This document shows positions 24,157-33,086 of a stretch of DNA of 34,176 nucleotides, piece by piece. Each line of letters opens with the position of its first letter. The first letter of the stretch is position 1. Source of the stretch: Rhodothermales bacterium (GTDB taxonomy: Bacteria; Bacteroidota; Rhodothermia; Rhodothermales; Bin80). The position numbers and the translations under genes were made by a program. Under the pieces are notes generated by a model, which was not told the DNA's origin, made no database searches, and saw nothing but the letters and a program-made list of their open reading frames with translations. Location: NCBI GenBank assembly GCA_022821385.1, contig JAJEDR010000009.1, positions 68,884 to 103,059 on the forward strand. Direction: 5' to 3'.

Positions 24157-27075
24157 ATGGAAGGCCAAAATAGAGAACGCCAGGACGAGTACATTCTTGT
24201 TCGAGGTGCGCGTGAGCACAACCTGAGGGATGTGGATGTGGATGTTCCGCGCGACGAGTTGGTTGTTGTAACAGGTCTTTCGGGTTCGGGAAAGAGTTCG
24301 CTCGCCTTTGATACTGTTTATGCTGAGGGTCAGCGACGGTATCTGGAAAGCCTGAGTGCGTATGCGCGACAGTTTGTTGGGATGCCTGAACGTCCTGACG
24401 TTGATCATATTGAAGGACTCTCCCCGGTTATTGCAATTGACCAGAAGACCGTCTCCAGGAGTTCACGGTCGACGGTTGGCACGGTTACTGAGATATACGA
24501 TTTTCTGCGGCTGCTTTATGCACGCGCCGCAACCTCCTTCTCAGCAGCGTCGGGTAAACCGCTTATCAGACAGTCTACGGGTGAGATTATTGCAGCGATC
24601 CAGGAATACCCTGTCAGCGCAGTAATTATGCTGCTTGCGCCTGTAGTTCAAGGTCGCAAAGGACATTATGGGGAGCTCTTCGAGAGGGTGTCTCGCCAGG
24701 GCTATACGAGGGTTCGCGTCAATGGCAAGATCCGTGTGATCAAGCCCGGTATGAAGGTTGCCAGATACAGAACGCATAACATCGAGGTTGTTGTAGATCG
24801 TTTGCGTATTGAGGAAGGTATGGAGGCCCGCATAGCTCAATCGGTCAAGACCGCTCTGGAGTTGGGGAATGGAGTCTTGATTCTGGCGGAAGAATCCAAA
24901 ACGGATCGCATCTTTAGTCGTCACCTTTATGATCCAGAAACAGGAGAGTCCTATCAGGAAGCCTCGCCGAGGACCTTTTCTTTTAACTCGCCATTCAGTG
25001 CCTGCAAGGCATGTCAGGGCCTCGGGGTACAGGATTGTTGGGATGAAGATTTGCTTGTGCCGAATCGCTCACTCAGTATCAAGAACGATGCGATAGAACT
25101 CCTTGACTCTTGGAGGGACCAATACTTCTTTGACGAGATAGCGTTGGTTTTGAGGAAATGGGGCTTTTCTTTAGCTACACCCGTGAAGAAGATCAGTGAA
25201 TCTGCGTGGGATGAGGTGCTCAATGGTTCCTACAGGTTCCATGAAATGGAGGTGGGTGGTACCAAGTACGCCTTCAAATCTCCAGATGGGCGGGGCGTTT
25301 ATCGCTTTTTGGACACGCGATACAAATTTGCAGACAAAAAAGAGAAAAGAGAACTTGATTATTTCCGAGTAAGTCAGCCATGCACTGAATGTAAGGGGGG
25401 CCGTCTTTCCAGTGAGGCGCTTTCGTACAGAATTGCCGGTAAGACGATTGCTGATCTAACACAGATGGATCTGATTAGCCTGCGCGAGTTCTTGAATACA
25501 GTTCACTTTGGTAAGCGACAGGCCCAGATTGCTGCGCCCATTATCAAGGAGGTGCAAGAGCGCCTGATGTTCATGATTGATGTTGGAGTTGGTTATCTAA
25601 CTTTGGATCGACCGGCTGCTACATTGTCTGGTGGAGAAAGCCAGCGTATTCGTCTGGCTACACAGATTGGTACACAGTTAACAGGGGTCCTATACGTATT
25701 GGATGAGCCTTCTATCGGTTTACATGCCCGGGATAACCGGCGTCTGATAGAATCCCTTCGCAGATTACGTGATCTGGGTAACTCAATCCTGGTCGTTGAG
25801 CATGATCGCGACATGATTGAGGCGGCCGATCAAATCATTGATATAGGGCCCGGTGCCGGTGATCAAGGTGGAGAGGTTGTGTATGCTGGCCCTCCAACAG
25901 AAATACGGCAAAATGGCAGTTCCAAAAAGGGACTGACCTTGCCTTATCTCTTGGGCCAGCGCTGCATAGAAATTCCAGAGAAGCGTCGCGCAATAAGAAA
26001 GAAAGCCCTTGTGCTTTCCGGGGCTACGGGCAACAATCTGAAGGACGTTACGCTTACCCTGCCCCTTGGGACGTTTATTTGTGTGACCGGTGTCAGTGGA
26101 TCGGGGAAGAGTTCGCTCATTAACCAAACGCTTGTTCCCGCGCTAACTTACCGGATGAACCCACTTGCTCGGGTACGAGGGTTGCCGTATAAGAAACTGG
26201 AGGGGTATTCGTTGATTGATAAGTTGATCAACATTGATCAAAAGCCGATTGGGCGAACGCCCCGGTCTAATCCGGCCACGTATATCACATTGTTCACGGC
26301 AATCCGGCAGCTGTTTGCTAATCTACCGCTGTCTAAAGCGAGGGGCTATAAGCCGGGACGTTTTTCGTTCAATGTGCGAGGTGGGAGATGCGAGACTTGT
26401 TCCGGGGCCGGTATTTCTCGCCTGGAGATGAATTTCTTGCCCGATGTGTACGTAGAGTGCGATACATGTCAGGGCAGACGTTACAATCAGGAAACATTGG
26501 AGGTGTCCTACAAGGGCAAAACCATTTCGGATGTCCTGAACATGCGCGTAACTGAGGCGGCGGCCTTTTTTGCCAACCTGCCCAAGATTGCCAAGAAGCT
26601 GGATACGCTGCTCTCGGTTGGTCTCGGATACATACGTCTAGGGCAGCAGTCAACTACGATTTCTGGTGGAGAGGCTCAGCGCGTGAAGCTAGCCAAAGAG
26701 CTTTCACGTTCGGCGAGTGGGCGGACACTGTACCTATTTGATGAGCCAACGACAGGACTGCATTTTGAAGATATTCGGTTATTTCTGAATGTTTTACAGA
26801 AGCTCGTGGACAGGGGCAACACGGTGCTGGTGATTGAACACAACCCGGATGTAATAAAAGTTGCTGATTACATTGTGGATATGGGTCCAGAGGGAGGCGA
26901 GGAAGGTGGCCAGATTCTTTTTGCTGGCTCTCCCGAGAAGATGAGTCGTCAGAATACTTATACAGCAGAATTGCTCAGGGAGATATTTTCGGGTACGCAA
27001 GGCGAACAGGTTTCTATTGATTCGACAATTGAGCCCGAAACAGTGCTGGATTGCAATAATTCGGTCAGCCGCTGA
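24157..27075 (+). CDS. uvrA: Excinuclease ABC subunit A
   Basis: A 972-residue damage-recognition ATPase of nucleotide excision repair. The first ATPase module has [14 protein letters not shown] (about 41) followed by [18 protein letters not shown]. CxxC pairs at CKACQGLG and [10 protein letters not shown] belong to the first zinc region, and the signature [16 protein letters not shown] precedes DEPSIGLH. The second module has [10 protein letters not shown] (about 644), the zinc finger CETCSGAG ... CDTCQGRRY (about 745 onward) and [12 protein letters not shown]. Length is normal apart from a tail of about 25 residues ([20 protein letters not shown]) after the family core ends at LLREIFSG. A diverged copy of this tail occurs at 31.73-31.83 kb. 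Confidence 0.97.
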   Translation: MEGQNRERQDEYILVRGAREHNLRDVDVDVPRDELVVVTGLSGSGKSSLAFDTVYAEGQRRYLESLSAYARQFVGMPERPDVDHIEGLSPVIAIDQKTVSRSSRSTVGTVTEIYDFLRLLYARAATSFSAASGKPLIRQSTGEIIAAIQEYPVSAVIMLLAPVVQGRKGHYGELFERVSRQGYTRVRVNGKIRVIKPGMKVARYRTHNIEVVVDRLRIEEGMEARIAQSVKTALELGNGVLILAEESKTDRIFSRHLYDPETGESYQEASPRTFSFNSPFSACKACQGLGVQDCWDEDLLVPNRSLSIKNDAIELLDSWRDQYFFDEIALVLRKWGFSLATPVKKISESAWDEVLNGSYRFHEMEVGGTKYAFKSPDGRGVYRFLDTRYKFADKKEKRELDYFRVSQPCTECKGGRLSSEALSYRIAGKTIADLTQMDLISLREFLNTVHFGKRQAQIAAPIIKEVQERLMFMIDVGVGYLTLDRPAATLSGGESQRIRLATQIGTQLTGVLYVLDEPSIGLHARDNRRLIESLRRLRDLGNSILVVEHDRDMIEAADQIIDIGPGAGDQGGEVVYAGPPTEIRQNGSSKKGLTLPYLLGQRCIEIPEKRRAIRKKALVLSGATGNNLKDVTLTLPLGTFICVTGVSGSGKSSLINQTLVPALTYRMNPLARVRGLPYKKLEGYSLIDKLINIDQKPIGRTPRSNPATYITLFTAIRQLFANLPLSKARGYKPGRFSFNVRGGRCETCSGAGISRLEMNFLPDVYVECDTCQGRRYNQETLEVSYKGKTISDVLNMRVTEAAAFFANLPKIAKKLDTLLSVGLGYIRLGQQSTTISGGEAQRVKLAKELSRSASGRTLYLFDEPTTGLHFEDIRLFLNVLQKLVDRGNTVLVIEHNPDVIKVADYIVDMGPEGGEEGGQILFAGSPEKMSRQNTYTAELLREIFSGTQGEQVSIDSTIEPETVLDCNNSVSR

Positions 27076-27907
27076 CTGGGTTTATTGGCATCGTTTGATA
27101 TCTGCCGTTGCCCGATCTAGCCTGAAGGTAATCTTCTTGCTGGACTGTAGTAGATTCATCAGATTTTTGGCCAGAGTTCTGTTATAGTAAGTGATGCGAT
27201 TGTACTTTGATGCACCGCTGGCATAGTGTGCCACGGTCACCGTAATATCAATCGGAGTTGCGAGGGTGTGCTGTAGGAAGTATTTCCAGGCTCCGGGGGC
27301 GATATCCATTGCAGCTTCCACTATCGGCAAGAATACAGAATTCACGTACTTAGGAATACTGGAATTGCCTCACTTCTTTCTTCCAGTTTGCAACGTAGCC
27401 CGCAGCAAACTCGAGATTACTATAGGAAGCCCGACACCGACGGCTCCCGTAATTGCACGAAGATCTTTCGCGCCACAGGGGATAGCGATGCCGCTCGCTA
27501 AAGAGCGGAAGTCGTGATCGTAAACCCACTTTGGTATGCGCAGCCAAGATGTGCTAGGATTGCGATAGCACCCGATGAGTACTTTATTCTTGGTATCCAC
27601 GCTGAGGTTAGGGAGGCATTTCGAGTTGGCCCGCGTACGAAGAATCGAAATCTGCGCGAACTGCTGGTCTCAGTCAGGATGCTGGGTTCCAGACGACATA
27701 TTGAGATTCGTTTGAAAAAAGGTGTTCAATTTTGGAGGAGAATATTTCAAATGTCAAGAGATCCTGGATTCAACACACTCTGCTTTGTTCAATCGAATCG
27801 TGTCTCAGCATTCTCTTGCACGATATGAACATGTCGCATCACTTAACGAGATCCTGCACATCTGTTGATTGTCTCGTACATTCGTTTGGAGTCGACTGTG
27901 ATTATTC
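27076..27907. other. Decayed interval between uvrA and the TonB receptor (832 bp)
   Basis: The left end (27150-27235) is a decayed lhgO tail. A minus-strand frame at 27370-27600 (76 aa, with AITGAVGVGLPIVISSLLRA) and a plus-strand frame at 27514-27828 are open, but neither is recognisable. The last 100 bp is AT-richer and probably holds the receptor promoter. Confidence 0.45.
27150..27235 (-). pseudogene. Decayed 3' fragment of lhgO
   Basis: Read on the minus strand, this encodes ASLTITE, a 1-nt deletion, then TLAKNLMNLL. The intact lhgO at 31.9 kb ends ASLAIGETLARNLMNRL. The DNA aligns at roughly 34 of 47 positions (27153-27198 against 31908-31954). It lies in the same orientation and position relative to the uvrA stop as intact lhgO does to the uvrA fragment at 31.7 kb. 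The rest of the gene is not recognisable. Confidence 0.65.
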
Positions 27908-30742
27908 ATGTTTCCCAGAGTGAATCATTTAATTGTTTCCCTCCTTTACATAGGATCCAGTTTTTGTCTTTTTTCCGAGCCAGTTCTTGGCCAGACTGCG
28001 ACCGTGGTTGGGAAGGTAACCGATTCGGAAACTGGTCAATCATTGATAGGGGCGAACGTGCTGGTTGCCGGGACCTCGATTGGAAGTGCCACTGATATTG
28101 AGGGTAATTTTGAAATTTCGAACCTTCACGCGGGAATCCATATCCTGCGAGCAAGTTTTATCGGGTACTCAGCTCAGGAATTGACGGTTACTCTGGCTGA
28201 GGGAGAGAATTATGTCTGGAACGTTGCCTTAGATCCGGGAACAGATCTAGACCCCGTGCAGGTGACCGCAGGACGCCGGAATGAGAAAACGTTGAATGCA
28301 CCCTCTTCCATTGATGTCATTACATCGCGAGATCTTCAGTTGGATATCGCACAGACAACGGCAAAATCGCTCCGTAATGTTACCGGGTTGGATATGGTAC
28401 AGACTGGTGTGGATCGCTACGAAATCGTACTCCGCGGATTCAATGACGCTTTCTCAAGATCTACACATGTACTCACCGATTACAGGAAGGCAGCGGTTGC
28501 CTCCATTGGGGTCAACCTGCACAATGTCATGCCAAGTCTGGCCATCGATATGGAACGGATTGAAGTAGTTCGGGGGCCCGGATCCGCACTTTATGGACCC
28601 GGTGTAGATTCAGGAGTGATTCACTACATCTCCAAAGATGCATTCAACTACCCAGGAGCTACGATCTCTGTTTCAGGTGGTCAACGGTCTATGTTCAATG
28701 TTCAGGGACGTGTGGCTACGGTTCTAGGCTCAATTCTCGGTGTCAAAGTGATTGGCAGTTACGCGACATCGGAGGATTTTACTCTTGAAGGGTGTGATGC
28801 TGCACTCCTCAAGAATGAAAGGTTTAGTGAATGCCCTGATCCAGAAGATGCAATTCAGTTGTTTGTTGATGGGGTTCGCGAAACCAAGAACCGCAAACTT
28901 GTGCTGTCCAGTACTGTGGACTTGCGCTTGGGTAAGGCCACCACTCTTTCGTTGAGTGGGGGAATTGGAAATCTGGATGGTGCAATGCTCAGCAGCTTGG
29001 GCACAATTCAGGCAAAGGGAATGGTTGCCAGCTATGCTCAGATTCGGCTGTCCAGCGGCCCTCTCTTTGTACAGGCGTATATGAATTCAATCAATTCGGG
29101 GAACTCCTATATCTATGGTGGAGATCCTATTCAAGAATATTCCGAAGAATTTTCCGTGCAAAGCCAGTATACGCAAGAGATTGGGTCTAGACAGCAGCTG
29201 GTTGCGGGAGTGGACCTGCGATTTGATCGCCCTGATACCAGAGGAATTGTTCCCACACATGGCGAAGGGATTACAGGGCTTGACGAATATGGTGCTTATC
29301 TGCAATCGAATACACAGATCTCAAACAGACTCAAACTGACACTCGCCCTTCGGGGAGACATCAATAATATCGTACCTGATCTTCATCTATCTCCTCGCGT
29401 CGCACTCGTGTTAAAACCAACACCTTCCTCAAGCCTGCGTGCAACCTATAACCGTAGTCTTTCTTCACCCCTGTCGACCGACTACCTAGTGAATTTAGTG
29501 GTAGCTTCCATTGGGCCACTCACGGTGCGGGCCCGCGGTGGGGCAACCGGATTTACCTTTGAAAGAAATCCCAACTACCTTGAACTTGGTGCACCTACGT
29601 CACTTGTTGCTTCCAGTATGCTCCCAGGAATGGAAGGATATCCAACTCCCGTTGGAATAGATACAGGGTTCCTATACGGGTTGATATACGATGGTCTAAC
29701 AAAAATTCCAGATGATGAACTTGCACGCAGGCTTGCCGAAGCAGGACTAGCTATTCCCCCTCAGCTTCTGCCCCTCCTGAAGCAGGAATTGAACCCAGAA
29801 GTGACTCAGGTTCAGGGATTCAGTTCTGGGATCCTTAGTCTCGTGAACCTGAGTACGCTTGAGCTCAAATTCAACCCGGAGTTGAATAGTCTTCAGGATA
29901 CCGAACCAATCAAGCCAACCATAACTCAATCTTGGGAATTTGGATATAAAGGAATTATTCGTGATCATATTCTCTTCACACTGGACGGGTACTACGGTAG
30001 AAGAAAAGATTTTACAGGTCCGCTTCAGATCAAGACACCATTTGTTCTGGTTCCAAATCTGAAACGGGATCTTATTGAAGACATCTCAGCTGGACTGGCA
30101 GCAAATTCGGACATTGCGAATGCACTGGGGTTAGTTGGGCTGACCCCTCAACTGGCTGCGGAAATGCTCGTCAATATTGCAGGCGGTGATCTGCCAGATA
30201 ATGAGACTCCAGTAGCAATTGTACAGCCAAACGAGAACAATAATGGAGTGGGTAATTTTCCTGAACTGATGCTGACCTTTCCCAACTTTGGAAATATTCG
30301 GTATTTTGGTATGGATGTTTCAACTCAGATCATCGCCAGTGAAAAGCTGATGTTTTTTGCAAATGCATCTTGGGTGAGTGACGATTATTTTGATCATACG
30401 GAGATCAACGAAGAGTCAGAGGATCTGGAATTGGCCCTCAATGCACCGGGATTCAAGTTTAAGATCGGAGGTCAATACCAACGAAGGAATGGCTTTTCGT
30501 TCATGGCATCGGGACGGTTTACAAAGGGATTTCCTGTTATTTCTGGTCAATATGTGGGGAATGTGCCGAGCTATACGGTGCTTGATGTAGGCATAGGATA
30601 TGCAATTCATAAAGCCGGATTCCGTGCTGATCTGGGAATCAACAATCTGTTCAACAGTGACCACCGCGAATTCGTCGGTGCTCCCAGACTCGGGCGAATT
30701 GCAATTATGAGGCTCACGTATACAACGGATCGCAGCGGTTAG
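27908..30742 (+). CDS. TonB-dependent receptor with CarboxypepD_reg-like domain
   Basis: A 944-residue outer-membrane receptor. The signal peptide ends near residue 29 (EPVLGQ). A carboxypeptidase-regulatory-like domain follows (TVVGKVTDSETGQSLIGANV ... GNFEISNLHAG, about 31-112). The plug contains NAPSSIDVITSRDLQ and IEVVRGPGSALYGPGVDSGV (to about 235), and a beta-barrel ends in LGINNLFNSDHREFVGAPRLGR. Two helical, low-aromatic inserts stand out in loops: PDDELARRLAEAGLAIPPQL and DISAGLAANSDIANALGLVG. No SusD partner or siderophore gene is adjacent, so the substrate is unknown. The start is ATG 27908. It lies inside the block bounded by the duplicated uvrA/lhgO junctions. Confidence 0.93.
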   Translation: MFPRVNHLIVSLLYIGSSFCLFSEPVLGQTATVVGKVTDSETGQSLIGANVLVAGTSIGSATDIEGNFEISNLHAGIHILRASFIGYSAQELTVTLAEGENYVWNVALDPGTDLDPVQVTAGRRNEKTLNAPSSIDVITSRDLQLDIAQTTAKSLRNVTGLDMVQTGVDRYEIVLRGFNDAFSRSTHVLTDYRKAAVASIGVNLHNVMPSLAIDMERIEVVRGPGSALYGPGVDSGVIHYISKDAFNYPGATISVSGGQRSMFNVQGRVATVLGSILGVKVIGSYATSEDFTLEGCDAALLKNERFSECPDPEDAIQLFVDGVRETKNRKLVLSSTVDLRLGKATTLSLSGGIGNLDGAMLSSLGTIQAKGMVASYAQIRLSSGPLFVQAYMNSINSGNSYIYGGDPIQEYSEEFSVQSQYTQEIGSRQQLVAGVDLRFDRPDTRGIVPTHGEGITGLDEYGAYLQSNTQISNRLKLTLALRGDINNIVPDLHLSPRVALVLKPTPSSSLRATYNRSLSSPLSTDYLVNLVVASIGPLTVRARGGATGFTFERNPNYLELGAPTSLVASSMLPGMEGYPTPVGIDTGFLYGLIYDGLTKIPDDELARRLAEAGLAIPPQLLPLLKQELNPEVTQVQGFSSGILSLVNLSTLELKFNPELNSLQDTEPIKPTITQSWEFGYKGIIRDHILFTLDGYYGRRKDFTGPLQIKTPFVLVPNLKRDLIEDISAGLAANSDIANALGLVGLTPQLAAEMLVNIAGGDLPDNETPVAIVQPNENNNGVGNFPELMLTFPNFGNIRYFGMDVSTQIIASEKLMFFANASWVSDDYFDHTEINEESEDLELALNAPGFKFKIGGQYQRRNGFSFMASGRFTKGFPVISGQYVGNVPSYTVLDVGIGYAIHKAGFRADLGINNLFNSDHREFVGAPRLGRIAIMRLTYTTDRSG

Positions 30743-30748
30743 AGGCTA

Positions 30749-30766
30749 TCCATCCGAGTGGATGGA
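30749..30766 (+). terminator. Perfect hairpin after the TonB receptor
   Basis: TCCATCC-GAGT-GGATGGA has a perfect 7-bp stem and 4-nt loop 6 bp after the receptor stop. No T-tract follows (CATGG), so it may stabilise the 3' end or attenuate reading into the next gene instead of acting as an intrinsic terminator. Confidence 0.4.
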
Positions 30767-30817
30767 CATGGCGGCATTAGGCGGTCCAGATGCAATTAAA
30801 CAAACAGGTGTAAACAA

Positions 30818-31516
30818 GTGAAGAAGCTGGTTTTATTGATGGTCGTTCTGTTTTCTGGCGTTGCGATGGCGCAGGAAACGGTCGTCGAACGCAAAGAGGA
30901 TGGTTTTGCCGTAGTAAAGGACGGCAACGGGAGGTTGCGAACAATTTATAGCCCTACGCCGCAATTTGCTTTGGAGGCCATACTGGCGGAAAAATCCAGT
31001 GTGGGAAAGATCACAGCGGCAATGATATTCAAGCAGAAATGGGAAACGCGTTCGGATGCAGAGCTGGACGCGTTTGCGGACGAGTTGGTAAGGCTTGTGC
31101 TGGAAACGCCCTCATATAAGGTCGCTGACCATGCGATTTATGCTTTGGGGAGCCATAAAAGAGGGCTTGAGATTTTGATTGACATATATGAAAACCCTCA
31201 AAATACCAGGGTGTCCCTGGGGCATATATTCCGTTTGCCTGGAGGCGAAGATTATGTTATAAATCTATATGCGTCCCTCGAACCGCCCGAAGAACCGTGC
31301 AAGTTGCCGCCGCAAATAATCATCCGAAATTCGGACGGCGAAATAATAGGACCGCCGGTTCCCCCCAAAGAGGAACAATGTCCGTACAAAACGGAGTGGT
31401 GTAACGTGGGCAAGCTTCTTGTAGGCTTGGAGGTTTTAGACCTAGCTGATGTTTATCCGATATGCGATGGGAGGTGGGTATACGAGGATGGTCGCTGGAG
31501 CGTAATCAATCATTAA
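30818..31516 (+). CDS. Secreted protein of unknown function
   Basis: A 232-residue protein starting at GTG 30818 with AGGTG 7 nt upstream. A clear signal peptide (KKLVLLMVVLFSGVAMA|QE) is followed by a helical region (FALEAILAEKSSVGKITAAM; AELDAFADELVRLVLETP) with one HEAT-like stretch (DHAIYALGSHKRGLEILI). The C-terminal third is proline-rich and contains all four cysteines (C161, C188, C195, C216), which could form two disulfides, then ends with WVYEDGRWSVIN. I do not recognise the family. It follows the TonB receptor by 75 bp with a hairpin between them, and both lie inside the duplicated-junction block, so it may be cargo of the same acquisition. Confidence 0.7.
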   Translation: MKKLVLLMVVLFSGVAMAQETVVERKEDGFAVVKDGNGRLRTIYSPTPQFALEAILAEKSSVGKITAAMIFKQKWETRSDAELDAFADELVRLVLETPSYKVADHAIYALGSHKRGLEILIDIYENPQNTRVSLGHIFRLPGGEDYVINLYASLEPPEEPCKLPPQIIIRNSDGEIIGPPVPPKEEQCPYKTEWCNVGKLLVGLEVLDLADVYPICDGRWVYEDGRWSVINH

Positions 31517-31890
31517 TGGTCTGATTGTCTTTTGGGACCCTGCGAGCGTTGTAAGGGGAACACAACGTCGTCGGCTCCGCAAGAGCGCGGTACCAAGCTC
31601 GTACTTTTCGCGGGCATCCACAAAGCGGGATGCACGTGCTCCCATTTCGCCTAATTTTTTTCTGGTCGTCCCCAACTCCGTCCAGTTCGAATCCAAGCAA
31701 AATTAGGAAATCTCCCCCCCTCGGCTAACATACCAGGGAATTGTATTCGGATAAGCAAGGCGAGCAGGTTTCTGGTGATCCGGCAATTGAGCCCGAAACC
31801 GTGCCGGATTGTAATAATCAGCGCGCCACTGACGGAGGCTTAGGCGTTGTTAGTGCCTGTCTTCGCCTGATCTGGTCTATTGGTAAACTT
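31517..31890. other. Interval with decayed sequence and uvrA tail fragment (374 bp)
   Basis: From 31517 to 31700 minus-strand frames are open and protein-like (WTELGTTRKKLGEMGARAS, then DAREKYELGTALLRSRRR), suggesting a broken gene I cannot name. The uvrA tail fragment follows at 31730-31835. The remaining 55 bp leads to the lhgO stop. Confidence 0.4.
31730..31835 (+). pseudogene. Duplicated 3' fragment of uvrA
   Basis: The translation RELYSDKQGEQVSGDPAIEP continues ETVPDCNN, against [20 protein letters not shown] continuing ETVLDCNN at the end of intact uvrA. DNA at 31755-31818 matches 26997-27060 at 56 of 64 positions without gaps. The upstream part diverges quickly. Only the last 30 or so codons remain. 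Confidence 0.8.
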
Positions 31891-33084
31891 CTAATCAGGC
31901 CGTAGCCGATTCATTAAGTTTCTCGCCAGGGTTTCCCCTATGGCAAGTGACGCGGTAGCGCTTGGCGAACTCGCATTTAATACACTCACCACTCGTCGAC
32001 TTTCTTGGATATACATGCTTCGAATCATAGTGCCGTCTGCTCTGACTGCCTGTGCGCGCACACCACTTCGCGCAGGTCTGAGATCAGATAGTTTAACCGC
32101 GGGAATCAGACGTTGCAATATCCGTAAATGATACTTTTTGCTAAGGCTCTGCAGAATTTCTCGTATGCCAGTTCGCCAAAATGAGCGTGCGAGATGCCAG
32201 GTGCCAGACCAAAGGACCGTTTCCAGGATGTCTGCTGGTGCAACGGTGAAGCGTTTGTAACCCTCCCGGGACAATGCCGGAACGGCGCTTGGGCCACAAA
32301 GTACGCGGCCATCTGTCATGCGGGTTGCATGTACACCGAGGAAGGGGACGCGTTCATCCCCCGCGGGATAAATGAGATGGCGGCAGTACTGTCGAGGCAG
32401 GAGTTCGTAATACTCCCCTCTGAAAGGCAACACACGGATATCCGGCTCTTGCCCCAGGAGTTTGGCTATACGGTCAGCATACAGTCCGGCACAGTTAAGA
32501 ACGTGCCGCGCGCGGACTGTGAGATTGTCGGTCTCCAGAATAATATTTTGACTTTCCTCATGCGCTCGGTGCACGTATGAATTGGTCAATACGTCGGTGC
32601 CCTGTTCCTGCGATAGCGACTTCAGGCGCCGCACAACACTCGGAAAATCCACGATACCAGCATCACGCACCAGAAGTGCTTTATTACCGGCTGCGTAGGG
32701 CTCGCGTTTGAGGAGTGTGTCTCGGTCTATAATTTGGCATTGCACACCATTTGCGCGCCCCCATTCGTAAAGGGTGTGTAGACGGGCCAATTCCCGGGAC
32801 GTGCTGCCTGTGATCACTTTGCCGCAGAGTTCAAATGGCAGGTGATTGGTACGGCAGAAATTTTCCATTAACCGCCGCCCTCGCAAGCACGTTTGTGCCT
32901 GATTCGATCTTGGCCGATAGTAGACTCCTGAGTGCAGCACGCCTGAATTACGGCCTGACTGATGTGTCGCAACGGAGCCTTCCTTTTCCAGAACCAAGAC
33001 CCGACACTCACAGCGCTCGCCCAGTTGCCAAGCTGTTGCAAGGCCGACAATCCCTCCGCCAATGATTGCTATGTCACACTCCAC
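31891..33084 (-). CDS. lhgO: L-2-hydroxyglutarate oxidase (LhgO/L2HGDH-like FAD oxidoreductase)
   Basis: A 397-residue FAD-dependent oxidoreductase of the DAO family. The N-terminal dinucleotide fold is IAIIGGGIVGLATAWQL (residues 5-21). The block ATHQSGRNSGVLHSGVYYRP is diagnostic of the LhgO/YgaF group. Further family blocks are LLVRDAGIVDF, VLNCAGLYADRIAKLLG and FRGEYYELLP. It oxidises L-2-hydroxyglutarate to 2-oxoglutarate and feeds electrons to the respiratory chain. The start is a GTG at 33082-33084, only 2 bp after the stop of the upstream aminotransferase gene, indicating an operon. The C-terminus (ARNLMNRLRPD) is duplicated in decayed form at 27.15 kb. Confidence 0.92.
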   Translation of the reverse strand: MECDIAIIGGGIVGLATAWQLGERCECRVLVLEKEGSVATHQSGRNSGVLHSGVYYRPRSNQAQTCLRGRRLMENFCRTNHLPFELCGKVITGSTSRELARLHTLYEWGRANGVQCQIIDRDTLLKREPYAAGNKALLVRDAGIVDFPSVVRRLKSLSQEQGTDVLTNSYVHRAHEESQNIILETDNLTVRARHVLNCAGLYADRIAKLLGQEPDIRVLPFRGEYYELLPRQYCRHLIYPAGDERVPFLGVHATRMTDGRVLCGPSAVPALSREGYKRFTVAPADILETVLWSGTWHLARSFWRTGIREILQSLSKKYHLRILQRLIPAVKLSDLRPARSGVRAQAVRADGTMIRSMYIQESRRVVSVLNASSPSATASLAIGETLARNLMNRLRPD

Positions 33085-33086
33085 CG

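Noticed and set aside
27370..27600. Minus-strand 76-aa frame with a hydrophobic centre
   Set aside because: It lies in decayed DNA, overlaps open frames on the other strand and has no recognisable family; kept only as part of the interval description.
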